Part shown: piece after piece, positions 8,725 through 17,135 of the stretch
Layout: every line of letters begins with the position of its first letter
How positions within the stretch are numbered: position 1 is the first letter of the stretch
Source of the DNA: Nocardioides sp. ChNu-153
GTDB lineage: Bacteria; Actinomycetota; Actinomycetes; Propionibacteriales; Nocardioidaceae
Assembly (NCBI RefSeq): GCF_030466625.1
Contig: NZ_JADEVT010000008.1
Span: 1-64,000 of the forward strand
Length of the DNA: 64,000 nt
Reading direction: 5' to 3'
Program-made: the position numbers and the translations under genes
Notes under the pieces: generated by a model
Seen by the model: only the letters and a program-made list of their open reading frames with translations
Told to the model about the DNA's origin: nothing
Database searches by the model: none

Positions 8725-10400
8725 CAGGGGGTCGTCTCCTCGGTGCGGGTGGGTGCGGCGGCGAGCGCGACCCGACGTACGCCCTCGTGGACCGTGACGT
8801 CGAAGTGGCCCGGGAAGTGGTCGTCGGTGTCGGGGTGGTCCTCGCGCCAGTGGGACCCGCGGGTCTCGGTGCGCAGGGCGGCGGCCGCGGCGAGGGCGTC
8901 GGCGACGGTGAGGAGGTTGGTGGTCTCCCAGGCGTCGACGTCGACCCGGTCGGCCGGTACGGCGGCCAGCCCCGCGAGCCGCGCGTGCGCCTCGGCGAGC
9001 CCCGTGGCGCTGCGCAGCACGCCGACGCGCTCGGTCATGACCGCCTGCAGCTCGGCGCGCACGTCGCCGCTGACGAGGCCGGCGGGCCGGCGGTCGTCGG
9101 CGGGCTCGGACCAGCCCCGCAGCTCGCCGGGCAGCACGGTCGCGATGCGCCGCGAGAACACGAGGCCCTCGAGCAGGGAGTTCGAGGCGAGGCGGTTGGC
9201 GCCGTGCACGCCCGAGCAGGCCACCTCGCCGGTGGCGTAGAGGCCCGGCACGCCGGTGCGCCCCCACAGGTCGGTGCGCACGCCGCCGGACGCGTAGTGG
9301 CAGGCCGGGGCGACGGGGATGAGGTCGGTGGCCGGGTCCACGCCGTACCGCTCGCAGGTGGCGAGGATCGTGGGGAAGCGGCGCTCCCAGAACTCCCGCC
9401 CCAGGGCGCGGGCGTCGAGCCACACGTGCGGGCGGCCCGTCGCGTGCATGCGGCGGGTGATGGCCTTGGCGACGACGTCGCGCGGCGCGAGGTCGCCGAG
9501 CTCGTGCACGCCCTCCATCACGCGGCGACCACCCTCCTCGGGCGGGCCGTCGACGAGCACGGCGCCCTCGCCGCGCACCGCCTCGGAGATGAGGGGCTGC
9601 TGACCCAGCGCGTCGGGGCCCAGGTAGAGCACCGTGGGGTGGAACTGCACGAACTCCAGGTCGCGCAGGGTGGCGCCCGCCCGCAGGGCCAGCGCCATGC
9701 CGTCGCCGGTGGTGACCGACGGGTTCGTGGTCTGCTGGAAGACCTGGCCGAGGCCGCCGCTGGCGAGCACCACCGCGCGGCACAGCACCGCGCCGACACC
9801 GTCGCGCTGCCCCTCGCCCAGCACGTGGAGGGTCAGGCCGGCGACGCCGCCGTCGGCGGCGAGCAGGAGGTCGACGGCCAGGGCGTGCTGCACCACCTCG
9901 ACCTCGGGGTCCCGCTGCACGGCCGCGATGAGCGCCCGCTGGATCTCCGCGCCCGTCGCGTCGCCGCCCGCGTGGGCGATGCGGTCGCGGTGGTGGCCGC
10001 CCTCCCGGGTCAGCGACAGCTCGCCGTCGGGGTCGTGGTCGAACTGCGCCCCCAGGCCGATGAGCTCGCGGACCGCCTCGGGCCCCTCGGTGACGAGCAC
10101 CCGCACCGCCTCGCCGTCGCAGGCGCCGGCGCCCGCGACGAGGGTGTCGAGCTCGTGCTCGGCCGGGGTGTCACCGGGCCCGAGGGCCGCTGCGATCCCG
10201 CCCTGGGCCCACTGGGTGGAGCCGGCGTCGAGCACCGTCTTCGTGACCACCAGCACCCGGCCCACGCCGGCCGCGCGGAGCCGCAGCGCCGCGGTCAACC
10301 CGGCGATGCCGGAGCCGACCACGACCACGTCGGCCCGCGTCGTCCAGCCCGGCTCGGGCGCGCTCAGCCGCTGCGGCAGGCGAGTGGTCGGGGTGCTCAT
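8724..10400 (-). CDS. nadB: L-aspartate oxidase
   Basis: NadB is a flavoprotein that oxidises L-aspartate to iminoaspartate, the first step of NAD synthesis. The product of about 558 residues has the FAD dinucleotide fold VVVVGSGIAGLTAAL near the N-terminus, STQWAQGGIAAAL, GREGGHHRDRI-like substrate segment (TREGGHHRDRI), and the succinate-dehydrogenase-like LEFVQFHPT and HGANRLASNSLLE motifs. ATG 10400 is chosen; an in-frame GTG at 10421 adds 7 residues and lies closer to the panD stop, so the start is uncertain. It is followed by nadC with a one-base overlap. Confidence 0.94.
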   Translation of the reverse strand: MSTPTTRLPQRLSAPEPGWTTRADVVVVGSGIAGLTAALRLRAAGVGRVLVVTKTVLDAGSTQWAQGGIAAALGPGDTPAEHELDTLVAGAGACDGEAVRVLVTEGPEAVRELIGLGAQFDHDPDGELSLTREGGHHRDRIAHAGGDATGAEIQRALIAAVQRDPEVEVVQHALAVDLLLAADGGVAGLTLHVLGEGQRDGVGAVLCRAVVLASGGLGQVFQQTTNPSVTTGDGMALALRAGATLRDLEFVQFHPTVLYLGPDALGQQPLISEAVRGEGAVLVDGPPEEGGRRVMEGVHELGDLAPRDVVAKAITRRMHATGRPHVWLDARALGREFWERRFPTILATCERYGVDPATDLIPVAPACHYASGGVRTDLWGRTGVPGLYATGEVACSGVHGANRLASNSLLEGLVFSRRIATVLPGELRGWSEPADDRRPAGLVSGDVRAELQAVMTERVGVLRSATGLAEAHARLAGLAAVPADRVDVDAWETTNLLTVADALAAAAALRTETRGSHWREDHPDTDDHFPGHFDVTVHEGVRRVALAAAPTRTEETTP

Positions 10401-10428
10401 GGGGGTGGAGTCTCGCAGCACCGCGCGC

Positions 10429-10848
10429 TCAGCGCGCGGCCAGCGTGTCCCCGCGCACCAGGCCCGAGCCGGCGAGCGCCTCGGCCGGGTCGAAGCCCGT
10501 GGCGAGGATCTTGTTGTCGGCGTCGACGAAGACGACGTGCGGCTGGAACTCCTTGGCCTCCGCCGTCTCCATCTGGCCGTAGCCGATGAGGATCACGAGG
10601 TCGCCGGGCTGCACGAGGCGGGCCGCGGCGCCGTTGATGCCGATGACGCCCGAGCCGCGCTCGCCGGCGATCGTGTAGGTCTCGAGGCGGGCGCCGTTGG
10701 TGATGTCGACGATGTGGACGAGCTCGCCGGCCAGCAGGTCGGCGGCGTCGAGGAGGTCCTCGTCGACGGTGACCGAGCCGACGTAGTGCAGGTCGGCCTG
10801 CGTCACGGTCGCGCGGTGGATCTTGCTCTTCATCATGGTGCGCAGCAT
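10429..10848 (-). CDS. panD: Aspartate 1-decarboxylase proenzyme PanD
   Basis: PanD makes beta-alanine from aspartate for pantothenate synthesis. It self-cleaves to form a pyruvoyl group. The start at ATG 10848 is well supported: it follows an AGGAGA site by 6 bases and puts the self-cleavage pair at Gly24-Ser25 (HYVGSVTV), the same numbering as in the E. coli enzyme. The 139-residue product has the usual [15 protein letters not shown] start and [14 protein letters not shown] turn. The longer open frame upstream only translates the inverted-repeat element at 10901-10990. Confidence 0.97.
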   Translation of the reverse strand: MLRTMMKSKIHRATVTQADLHYVGSVTVDEDLLDAADLLAGELVHIVDITNGARLETYTIAGERGSGVIGINGAAARLVQPGDLVILIGYGQMETAEAKEFQPHVVFVDADNKILATGFDPAEALAGSGLVRGDTLAAR

Positions 10849-10900
10849 CGGAGGTCTCCTCGGTGCTCGTGGGGGTGCGGGGTGGTGGGGCGGTTCGGTG

Positions 10901-10990
10901 AGGTTTCCCCGCCTAGGCGGGGAAACCTGTGGTCTACGGCTGATGCCTAGGCCGTGAAGCACAGGGATACCCGGCTAGGCGGGGAAACCT
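10901..10990. repeat. 90-bp inverted-repeat element at the panC/panD junction
   Basis: The element is bounded by a perfect 15-bp inverted repeat, AGGTTTCCCCGCCTA at 10901-10915 and its complement at 10976-10990. Next to the left end, 10901-10928 is a perfect 28-bp palindrome, so the right-end sequence occurs twice. Inner arms (CCTGTGG/CCACAGG-like and ACGGC/GCCGT) let the whole unit fold into one long hairpin. The right end overlaps the 3' end of panC and supplies its last codons and TAG stop. Confidence 0.85.
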
Positions 10991-11904
10991 GGGGCTCCGG
11001 TGGCTCGCAGGTCCAGCGGCAGGTTGTCGATGAGGCGGGTCGCGCCGAGGCGGGCGGCGACCAGCACGCGGCCCTCGCGGGGGTCGGTGCGGGCCGGGTC
11101 GACCTCGGCCAGGTCGGCCTCGGTCACGACGAGGTAGTCGACCTCCACCTGCGGCGCCTCCGCCAGCACGGTCGCCGCGGCCTGCCGGGCCGCGTCCACG
11201 CCGTACGACGCGTGGTCGGCCGCGGCGCTCAGCGCGCGGGAGAGCACGACGGCGAGGCGACGCTGCTCCGCGTCGAGGTAGCGGTTGCGCGAGCTGAGCG
11301 CCAGGCCGTCGGCCTCGCGGACCGTCTCGGCGCCGACGACCTCGACCGGCAGGCACAGGTCGGCGGCCATGCGTCGCACGAGCGCGAGCTGCTGGTAGTC
11401 CTTCTGGCCGAACACCGCGACGTCGGGCTGCACGAGGCCGAACAGCTTGGCCACGACGGTCAGCACGCCGCGGAAGTGACCGGGGCGGCTGGCGCCCTCG
11501 AGCACCGTGGCCAGGGGCCCGGGCTCGACCGTCACCTGCGGGTCGCCGCCGGGGTAGACCTCGTCGACGGCCGGCGCGAACACCACGTCGACGCCCTCCG
11601 CGGCGCAGAGCGCCAGGTCGGCGTCGAGCGTGCGCGGGTAGCGGTCGAGGTCCTCGCCCTCCCCGAACTGCAACGGGTTGACGAAGATCGACACGACGAC
11701 GGCCCCGTCGGCCCCGACGTGGTCGCGGGCGACCCGCACCAGGCTGGCGTGGCCCTCGTGGAGCGCGCCCATCGTCGGCACGAACGCCACCCGGCCGCCG
11801 CGCGCGCGGACCACGGCGAGCTCGTGCTGGAGCGCCGCGCGGGTGGGGGCGAGGGCGGGGGCGAGCGCCGCGGACGGCGGGGTCGGACGCACGGTCGTCG
11901 TCAT
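10975..11904 (-). CDS. panC: Pantoate--beta-alanine ligase
   Basis: PanC joins pantoate and beta-alanine using ATP to give pantothenate. The 309-residue product shows the nucleotidyl-transferase HIGH-type motif in [63 protein letters not shown] and [13 protein letters not shown] 11904 overlaps the preceding gene's stop (ATGA). The last five codons (PGFPA) and the TAG lie inside an intergenic-type inverted repeat, so the natural C-terminus may have been replaced when the repeat arrived. Confidence 0.96.
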   Translation of the reverse strand: MTTTVRPTPPSAALAPALAPTRAALQHELAVVRARGGRVAFVPTMGALHEGHASLVRVARDHVGADGAVVVSIFVNPLQFGEGEDLDRYPRTLDADLALCAAEGVDVVFAPAVDEVYPGGDPQVTVEPGPLATVLEGASRPGHFRGVLTVVAKLFGLVQPDVAVFGQKDYQQLALVRRMAADLCLPVEVVGAETVREADGLALSSRNRYLDAEQRRLAVVLSRALSAAADHASYGVDAARQAAATVLAEAPQVEVDYLVVTEADLAEVDPARTDPREGRVLVAARLGATRLIDNLPLDLRATGAPGFPA

Positions 11905-12893
11905 CGGGCCACGTCCTCGGGGCTGATGGCGCTGGTGGGGGTGGCGGGGGTGGCGGGCGCGGTCGCCGGCTCGCCCTCGAGCGCGGCCAGCAGGTGGCCG
12001 GCGCGCAGCGGCAGGAGGCGACCGTCGGTGGCGGCCCGGCCGACGGTGGCGCGGGCCAGCGCGGCGTACGACGCCGAGGCCTGCGGCGCGTGGGCCGCGA
12101 CCTCCGCCACGTGGGTGGCGACCGTGCCGACGTCGCCGCGCACGACGGGGCCGGTGAGGGCGGCGTCGCCGGCCCGCAGGGCGTTGTCGAGCGCCGCGGT
12201 GAGCAGCGGGCGCAGCACGTCGGCCGGACCGGCGGTGTCCCCGGGCTCCCCGGGCTCCCCGGGCTCCCCCGTCGGCGTGGCGGCGGCCAGCATCTCGAGC
12301 GCCTCGGCGACGAGCGTGACCAGGTGGTTCGCGCCGTGGGCCAGCGCGGCGTGGTAGAGCGGGCGCCGCTCCTCCGCCACCCGCACGACCCGACCGCCGA
12401 GGTCGGCGACGAGCCCGTCGGCGAGCGCGGACTCCTCGGGGCCGGTGGTCACGCCGTACGCGCACCCGCGCAGGCGCGGCAGGTCGGTCTCCGTACCGGT
12501 GAAGGTCATGGCCGGGTGCAGCGCCACCGCCCGCGCGCCGACCGCGACGGCCGGGGCGAGCGCGGCGACGCCGTGGGCGCCCGAGGTGTGGAGGACGACC
12601 TGGCCGGCGTGCAGCGCGCCGCTCGCGGCGAGCACGCGCACCACGTTGCCGAGCATGTCGTCGGGAACGGTGAGCAGCAGCAGGTCGCAGGCGCGGGCGA
12701 CGGCGGAGGGCTTCTGCAGCGGTACGTCGGGCAGCAGCGCCGCGGCCCGCCGGCGGGAGGCCGTCGACTCGCCGGAGGCGGCGACGACCGTGTGCCCGGC
12801 GTCGGCCAGGGCCGACGCGAGCACGGCACCGACGCGGCCGGTGCCGATGACGCCCACGCGCAGGGCGTGCGGGCGGGGCATGTCTGACGACAT
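11901..12893 (-). CDS. Rossmann-fold DUF2520 protein, dehydrogenase-like
   Basis: The 330-residue product begins with an NAD(P)-binding Rossmann fold ([17 protein letters not shown], about 12-28), followed by [15 protein letters not shown], and a helical C-terminal DUF2520 domain (about 140-300) with HPAMTFTG and [19 protein letters not shown] text. It resembles ketopantoate reductase and 6-phosphogluconate-dehydrogenase-fold enzymes. Direct coupling to panC (ATGA overlap) makes a ketopantoate reductase role plausible, but this is inference. A short in-frame repeat encodes [10 protein letters not shown] at about 225-235, likely a surface loop. An AGAGG site precedes ATG 12893; an internal ATG at 12881 is an alternative. 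Confidence 0.85.
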   Translation of the reverse strand: MSSDMPRPHALRVGVIGTGRVGAVLASALADAGHTVVAASGESTASRRRAAALLPDVPLQKPSAVARACDLLLLTVPDDMLGNVVRVLAASGALHAGQVVLHTSGAHGVAALAPAVAVGARAVALHPAMTFTGTETDLPRLRGCAYGVTTGPEESALADGLVADLGGRVVRVAEERRPLYHAALAHGANHLVTLVAEALEMLAAATPTGEPGEPGEPGDTAGPADVLRPLLTAALDNALRAGDAALTGPVVRGDVGTVATHVAEVAAHAPQASASYAALARATVGRAATDGRLLPLRAGHLLAALEGEPATAPATPATPTSAISPEDVAR

Positions 12894-13085
12894 GGTCCGA
12901 ACCTCTCGTTCCCGTCCCTCCGACCACCCCTCGCGGGGCCGGTGTGGGTACCGGACGTTGTCTCGAACGGTGCGGCCGGACGACCCGGCCGCTCAGTGCA
13001 ACGGGAACGTTACGCCCGTGCTTCCAACCGGGGAACAGACCGGTCGGTGACCTGGCTCACGACGTGCCGCGGCGACGGCGCGGCG
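12894..13085 (-). promoter_or_regulatory. Upstream region of the pan/nad operon with a GC hairpin
   Basis: This 192-base gap is the only sizeable break between the methyltransferase gene and the DUF2520-panC-panD-nadB-nadC-coaX group, so it is the likely promoter region. It contains a perfect 8-bp stem (12972-12979 with 12985-12992, loop ACGAC), which could end the upstream transcript or attenuate this one. A TTGCAC hexamer lies 5 bases before the hairpin on the minus strand, with no clear -10 partner. Confidence 0.35.
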
Positions 13086-13850
13086 TCAGCGGCGGACGTG
13101 CACGAGGCGCGTCGGGCCGTCGCCGTCGACGAGGACCGAGCCCGTCGCCTCGGCGACCGCGTCGAGCGCCACCCCGGCGACGATGTCGCGCGACCCGTCG
13201 GGCACGAGCACCGGGTGGTCGCGGGACCCGGGGCAGCGCAGCGAGCCGTCGAACGGCCGGGCGGCGCGGGTGTGCCCGGACTCGACGGCGACCGCGCGGC
13301 CGCCGGGCCCGAGGCTCCGCACGACGTCACGCCACGCGGCGTCGCGGGCCGTGCCGACCTCCGCGCGGGCCCCCGGACCGCCGTCGGCGACGGGCCACCA
13401 CTCCTGCAGCCAGCGGCCCACCTGCTGCGGCACGCCGGTCTCGACGAGGCGGGCGCCGAGGCGCTCGCGGCCGGTCACGGGGTCGACGTGCACGATCCGC
13501 GGGTAGCCGTCGCGGTCGACCTGCACCACGTGGGTCGGCACGTGGGCGAGCCAGTCCGCGGCGAGCACGGTGCCGCCGTACCCCGCCGGGAGGTCGAACC
13601 GGATCGCGGTCGTGGGGAGCACCCGGACGATGTCGGGCGTCAGCACGCCCATCGAGCCGAGCAGCACGAGCTCCTCGGGCCGCTCCGTGGCCAGCAGGTC
13701 GAGCACCGCGTCGCGCGCCTGCAGCAGCGTCGGCGGGTGGGCGCGCAGGAAGCCCCCGGCCGTGCCGTAGAGCGCCGCGTCCCACGCCTGCTTCCAGGTC
13801 GGCTCCCCGGGCGGCGGGAGCGCCGGCATCCCGAGGCTCGTGGGGCTCAC
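13086..13850 (-). CDS. MidA/NDUFAF7-like SAM-dependent methyltransferase, short form
   Basis: The 254-residue product starts with the ALYGTAGGFLR segment that opens MidA-like proteins. Later it shows GGRAVAVESGHTRAARP and VPDGSRDIVAGVALDAVA, matching the family's C-terminal GHTR and VPDGS-D-T blocks. Mitochondrial MidA/NDUFAF7 methylates an arginine of complex I; the bacterial role is not established. The product is shorter than typical members (over 300 residues) and its SAM-binding glycine loop is not obvious (LLGSMGVL is the nearest). It follows the GNAT gene by 10 bases and is the last gene before the pan promoter gap. Confidence 0.65.
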   Translation of the reverse strand: MSPTSLGMPALPPPGEPTWKQAWDAALYGTAGGFLRAHPPTLLQARDAVLDLLATERPEELVLLGSMGVLTPDIVRVLPTTAIRFDLPAGYGGTVLAADWLAHVPTHVVQVDRDGYPRIVHVDPVTGRERLGARLVETGVPQQVGRWLQEWWPVADGGPGARAEVGTARDAAWRDVVRSLGPGGRAVAVESGHTRAARPFDGSLRCPGSRDHPVLVPDGSRDIVAGVALDAVAEATGSVLVDGDGPTRLVHVRR

Positions 13851-13860
13851 GGCGACGACC

Positions 13861-14988
13861 TCAGGCCGGGTCCGCGGCGTCGTCCGCCGGGGAGCCCGCC
13901 GCGTCGTCCGTGACGGGGACGTCCTTGTGCCACGACTGGGTGAGGTACGACGACGTCCAGCCCATCGAGGTGTAGAGCCCGTCGGCGCCCGTCGGCGAGT
14001 CCGCGTCGACCTCGAGCCCGACCCGGTTGCGGCCCCGCAGCGCGGCGTCGGCGATCACGGTGTGCAGCAGCCCCTTCGCCACCCCGCGGCCGCGGGCGTT
14101 GGCGAGGACGCCGAGGTAGTCGACGTACGAGCCGTGCGGGCCGTCGTCGGACTCGCTCTCGGTCGCCACCAGCGCGCCGGCCGGCTCGGCCTCGTCGCCG
14201 TCGACGATCTCGGCCAGCCACCAGTGGTCCCACCGGTGGCCCGGGTCCTGGCGCAGCCGGTGCACGAACTCCGCGAACGTCTCCTCGCGGGAGTTGAAGT
14301 GGTCGGTGAAGGCGCCCTCCAGCACGTGGTGCACCTTGCGGAGGTCGGCCTCGTCGGGCATGCCCGAGCCCTCGCGGCCCACGGCGCGGAAGACCACCCC
14401 GTCCTTCTCCCAGCGCTCCGGGTCGGGCACGAGGCCCGCCTCGGCCTCGGTCACCGGCCGGCTCATCTGCCACCAGGTGCGGACCCGCTCGAAGCCGGCG
14501 GCGCTGAGCCAGGCGTGCTGGCGGGGGTCGTCGGTGAACGCGCCGGTGTCGATCTGCTGGACCGGCAGGCCGCGCGCGGCGCCGACCTCGCGGGCCTGGG
14601 CCTCCGCCCAGGTCAGGAGCACCCGGGCGCAGCGGGCGGCGACCACGTGGTCCAGGTCGCGGGCGACGACGTGCAGCAGCAGCATGCGACCGGCGGCGCG
14701 GTCGTGCACGCTGCCCCAGCCCTGCACGACGCCGTCGGGGTCGCGCACCACGGCGTTCGCGCGGGTGCGGGTGCCCAGGTCGGAGATCTCGACCAGCACG
14801 CCGTCCCGGCCGGCGCCCGCCCAGCCGCGTCCGGCGACCTCGTGGCCGCGCAACAGCTCGACGAGGCGGTCGACGTCGGCGTCCACGGACGGGTCGACCC
14901 CGGTCACCGACCAGCCGTCGGGCAGGGGCGGCTCTGACGCGAGGAGCTCGTCGGGGTCGCGCTCGAATCGGCTGTCGTCCGGGATCAC
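13861..14988 (-). CDS. Tandem GNAT-fold acetyltransferase
   Basis: The product of about 375 residues contains two GNAT-like halves. The second has a recognisable acetyl-CoA loop, VDYLGVLANARGRGVAKGLL, followed by VGLEVDADSPTGADGLYTSMGW. The first half is degenerate, with RLVELLRGHEVAGRGWAG and a LLTWAEAQAREVGA helix. This two-domain layout recalls mycothiol synthase MshD and related actinobacterial enzymes, but sequence is not close enough to assign a substrate. GTG 14988 is preferred; an in-frame GTG at 15036 adds 16 residues that look like untranslated leader. Confidence 0.75.
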   Translation of the reverse strand: MIPDDSRFERDPDELLASEPPLPDGWSVTGVDPSVDADVDRLVELLRGHEVAGRGWAGAGRDGVLVEISDLGTRTRANAVVRDPDGVVQGWGSVHDRAAGRMLLLHVVARDLDHVVAARCARVLLTWAEAQAREVGAARGLPVQQIDTGAFTDDPRQHAWLSAAGFERVRTWWQMSRPVTEAEAGLVPDPERWEKDGVVFRAVGREGSGMPDEADLRKVHHVLEGAFTDHFNSREETFAEFVHRLRQDPGHRWDHWWLAEIVDGDEAEPAGALVATESESDDGPHGSYVDYLGVLANARGRGVAKGLLHTVIADAALRGRNRVGLEVDADSPTGADGLYTSMGWTSSYLTQSWHKDVPVTDDAAGSPADDAADPA

Positions 14989-15076
14989 CCCGGTGATTCT
15001 GCCCCACCCCCGGCCGAGGACGACGGGCAGTGCCACCGGCGGGCCCGCGCGGGGCCGGGGTGGACGGGCGGAGCGC

Positions 15077-15682
15077 TCAGGCGCGCTTGCGCAGGTCGAC
15101 GTGGGTGGTCTGCCACGCCTGCAGCTCGGCCCGCACCACGTCGAGCTCGTGCTCCAGCTCGGCGAGGCGCACGATCGCGTCGGCGGCGCGCTCCTCCGCG
15201 GCGGCGAGCCGGGTGCGCAGCGCGTCCCGCTCGGCGACGGCCGCGTCGGCCCGCTTGGCCTCCGCGTCGGCGCGGCGGGTGAGCTCGACGACCTTCTCCT
15301 GGGCGAGGCGCACGGCCTCCTCCAGCTCGCCGATCGCCTTCGAGCGCTCGGCCAGGGCGTCGTCGCGCTGGGCGAGGCGGTCGCTCATCGAGCTGACGAA
15401 CTCGGCGTTCTCCTCGGTACGGCGCGCGGCGAGCGCGGCGTACTCCTTCGCCTGGGCGGCCCGGTCGCCCGCGGCCTCGCGGCGCGACGTCATGAGCTCG
15501 GTGTGGGCGATGCGCAGGGCGGCCGCACCGAGCGCGACCGCGACGGCGCCGGCGACGGCGACCGCGGGGAACGACCCGGTGGGCACGGTGGCCGCGACCA
15601 GCAGCCCGGCGACGACGATGAGCGCGACGGCCACGGCGAGGCGCGTGCTGCGCTGGCGTCGGCGGGCGGTGGGGGAAGCCAT
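15077..15682 (-). CDS. Membrane protein with long cytoplasmic coiled coil
   Basis: The 201-residue product has two adjacent transmembrane helices (about 14-35 and 40-60) and then an Ala/Glu/Arg-rich heptad region (about 70-190) typical of a long coiled coil, ending HVDLRKRA. The ATG at 15682 (MASPTARRRQ) is chosen; the open frame to 15766 is longer but starts inside the neighbouring gene. It lies 10 bases after the DUF3180 gene. A scaffold or cell-envelope role is possible; no family is recognised. Confidence 0.7.
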   Translation of the reverse strand: MASPTARRRQRSTRLAVAVALIVVAGLLVAATVPTGSFPAVAVAGAVAVALGAAALRIAHTELMTSRREAAGDRAAQAKEYAALAARRTEENAEFVSSMSDRLAQRDDALAERSKAIGELEEAVRLAQEKVVELTRRADAEAKRADAAVAERDALRTRLAAAEERAADAIVRLAELEHELDVVRAELQAWQTTHVDLRKRA

Positions 15683-15692
15683 GCGCGCCACC

Positions 15693-16229
15693 CTAGGCGG
15701 CGTCGGGGTCCGATCGGACGCGACACGCGCGCTCGAGCAGCAGGGCTGCGACCAGCACCGATGCACCGGCGAGGGCCGCGAGGAGCGCGCGGGCCATCCG
15801 CTCCTCGGCGACGAACGACGGCGAGCCCACCCAGCTCAGGGCGTGGCCGGCGTACCCGCCGAGGAGGAGGGCGCCCACCAGCGCGCAGGCCCGGGCCAGC
15901 ACGAGGCGGTTGACGGCGCGGTGGGCCGGGAGGTCCGGACGGGCCGTGGTGACCTCCCGCCGGGTGATGACGGCGGAGACGCCGAGGATCGCGGCGACCA
16001 GCGCGAGGAGCAACACCTGGGTCCAGGAGACCTCGGGCACGCTCGTGCCGGCGGCCCGCGCCAGGCGGCGCAGGAGCCAGCCGACGACGAGGCCGGCGAC
16101 GACCCAGGCGGTCAGGACCCCCGGCGCCACGGGCCGGAGCCGGCGACGGTCGTCACCCGCTCCGCCGGGTCCCGGCGCGCCGGGACCCCCGGGGCCGTCA
16201 GGAGGGGGTGGAGAGGACGAGGTCGTCAC
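15693..16229 (-). CDS. DUF3180 family membrane protein
   Basis: The 178-residue product has a Pro/Gly-rich N-terminus (1-25) and four hydrophobic segments (about 38-56, 70-88, 108-130 and 142-165). DUF3180 proteins are found directly after folK in many actinobacteria, and here the gene overlaps the 3' end of folK by 32 bases. Function is unknown; the conserved link to folate genes may be only positional. GTG 16229 is the most upstream start. Confidence 0.8.
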   Translation of the reverse strand: MTTSSSPPPPDGPGGPGAPGPGGAGDDRRRLRPVAPGVLTAWVVAGLVVGWLLRRLARAAGTSVPEVSWTQVLLLALVAAILGVSAVITRREVTTARPDLPAHRAVNRLVLARACALVGALLLGGYAGHALSWVGSPSFVAEERMARALLAALAGASVLVAALLLERACRVRSDPDAA

Positions 16230-16770
16230 GGCGGTGGACGCCCTGCGACCCGACCTTCGCGAGCAGGTCGGCGACGCGGCCGTGGTCGGGGATCTCGGCG
16301 TCGGGCTCGAGGTCGCACCAGGGCTGGAGCACGAAGGCCCGCTCGGCGGCGCGCGGGTGCGGCAGCTGGAGCCACTCCTCGTTGCTGCGGCGGTCGCCGA
16401 CCACGATGAGGTCGACGTCGAGGCTGCGCGGGCTGTTCGGGATCGCGGTGCGCTCGCGACCGAACGCGTCCTCGATGGCGTGGGCGCGGTCCACGAGGCG
16501 CGCCGCGGAGAGCGTGGTGTCGAAGAGGACGACCGCGTTGAGGAAGTTCTCGGAGCCCTCGGGGGTGCCGACCGGCTCGGTCTCGTAGACCGCCGAGATG
16601 CCGGTGATCCACACGTCGGGGGTGTCGGCGAGCGCGTCGACCGCGCCCTGGAGGTTGGCGAAGCGGTCGCCGAGGTTGGACCCCAACGAGATCACGGTCC
16701 GTCGGATCGGGCGCATCTCGCCCGTCAGGGTGTCCGCGTCGATGATGTGGGGGTTCGGCGTCTCGGTCAC
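16198..16770 (-). CDS. folK: 2-amino-4-hydroxy-6-hydroxymethyldihydropteridine diphosphokinase
   Basis: FolK transfers pyrophosphate from ATP to the pterin before dihydropteroate formation. The 190-residue product has the substrate and ATP motifs: VISLGSNLGDR, VYETEPVG, FLNAVVLFDT, FGRERTAIPNSPRSLDVDLIV and LPHPRAAERAFVLQP. GTG 16770 overlaps the folB stop (GTGA) and leaves an N-terminal tail of about 30 residues before the core. It is the fourth gene of a folE-folP-folB-folK operon. Confidence 0.95.
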   Translation of the reverse strand: MTETPNPHIIDADTLTGEMRPIRRTVISLGSNLGDRFANLQGAVDALADTPDVWITGISAVYETEPVGTPEGSENFLNAVVLFDTTLSAARLVDRAHAIEDAFGRERTAIPNSPRSLDVDLIVVGDRRSNEEWLQLPHPRAAERAFVLQPWCDLEPDAEIPDHGRVADLLAKVGSQGVHRRDDLVLSTPS

Positions 16771-17135
16771 GCGTTGCCTCGTTTCCGCTCGATCGTCAGC
16801 GCGACGTCGGAGAACGTCGCGGTGATGGGTGCGTCCGGCTTGTGCAGGGTCACCCTGGTCCATTCAACACGCTCGTCCGACAGGCAGGTGTCGGCGATCC
16901 GCTGGGCCACCCGCTCGACGAGGTCGACCGGGTCGGACTCCACGGCGGCCTTCACCGCCATGGTGAGACTTCCGTAGTCGACCGTGTCGTGCAAGTCGTC
17001 GGAGGCCGCCGCGGCCCGGGTGTCCACGCCCAGCACGAGGTCGACGACGAAGCGCTGCCCGTCGCGCCGCTCGTCGGGGAAGACCCCGTGGTGGGCGAAG
17101 CACTCGATGCCGAGGACGGCGAGCTCGTCGGTCAT
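16767..17135 (-). CDS. folB: Dihydroneopterin aldolase
   Basis: FolB cleaves dihydroneopterin to the hydroxymethyl pterin and glycolaldehyde. The 122-residue product carries GIECFAHHGVFPDERRDGQRF with the conserved catalytic Glu, VDYGSLTMAV, LVERVAQRIAD and VTLHKPDAPI with the conserved Lys. ATG 17135 overlaps the folP stop (ATGA). The longer upstream frame is only the folP tail read out of frame. Confidence 0.95.
   Translation of the reverse strand: MTDELAVLGIECFAHHGVFPDERRDGQRFVVDLVLGVDTRAAAASDDLHDTVDYGSLTMAVKAAVESDPVDLVERVAQRIADTCLSDERVEWTRVTLHKPDAPITATFSDVALTIERKRGNA

Noticed and set aside
7825..10400. Absence of nadA from the nad group as a broken pathway
   Set aside because: The genes present are intact and nadA is often elsewhere; the window cannot show its absence.
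10849..10962. Longer panD frame
   Set aside because: It translates an inverted-repeat element; the Gly24-Ser25 cleavage site fixes ATG 10848.
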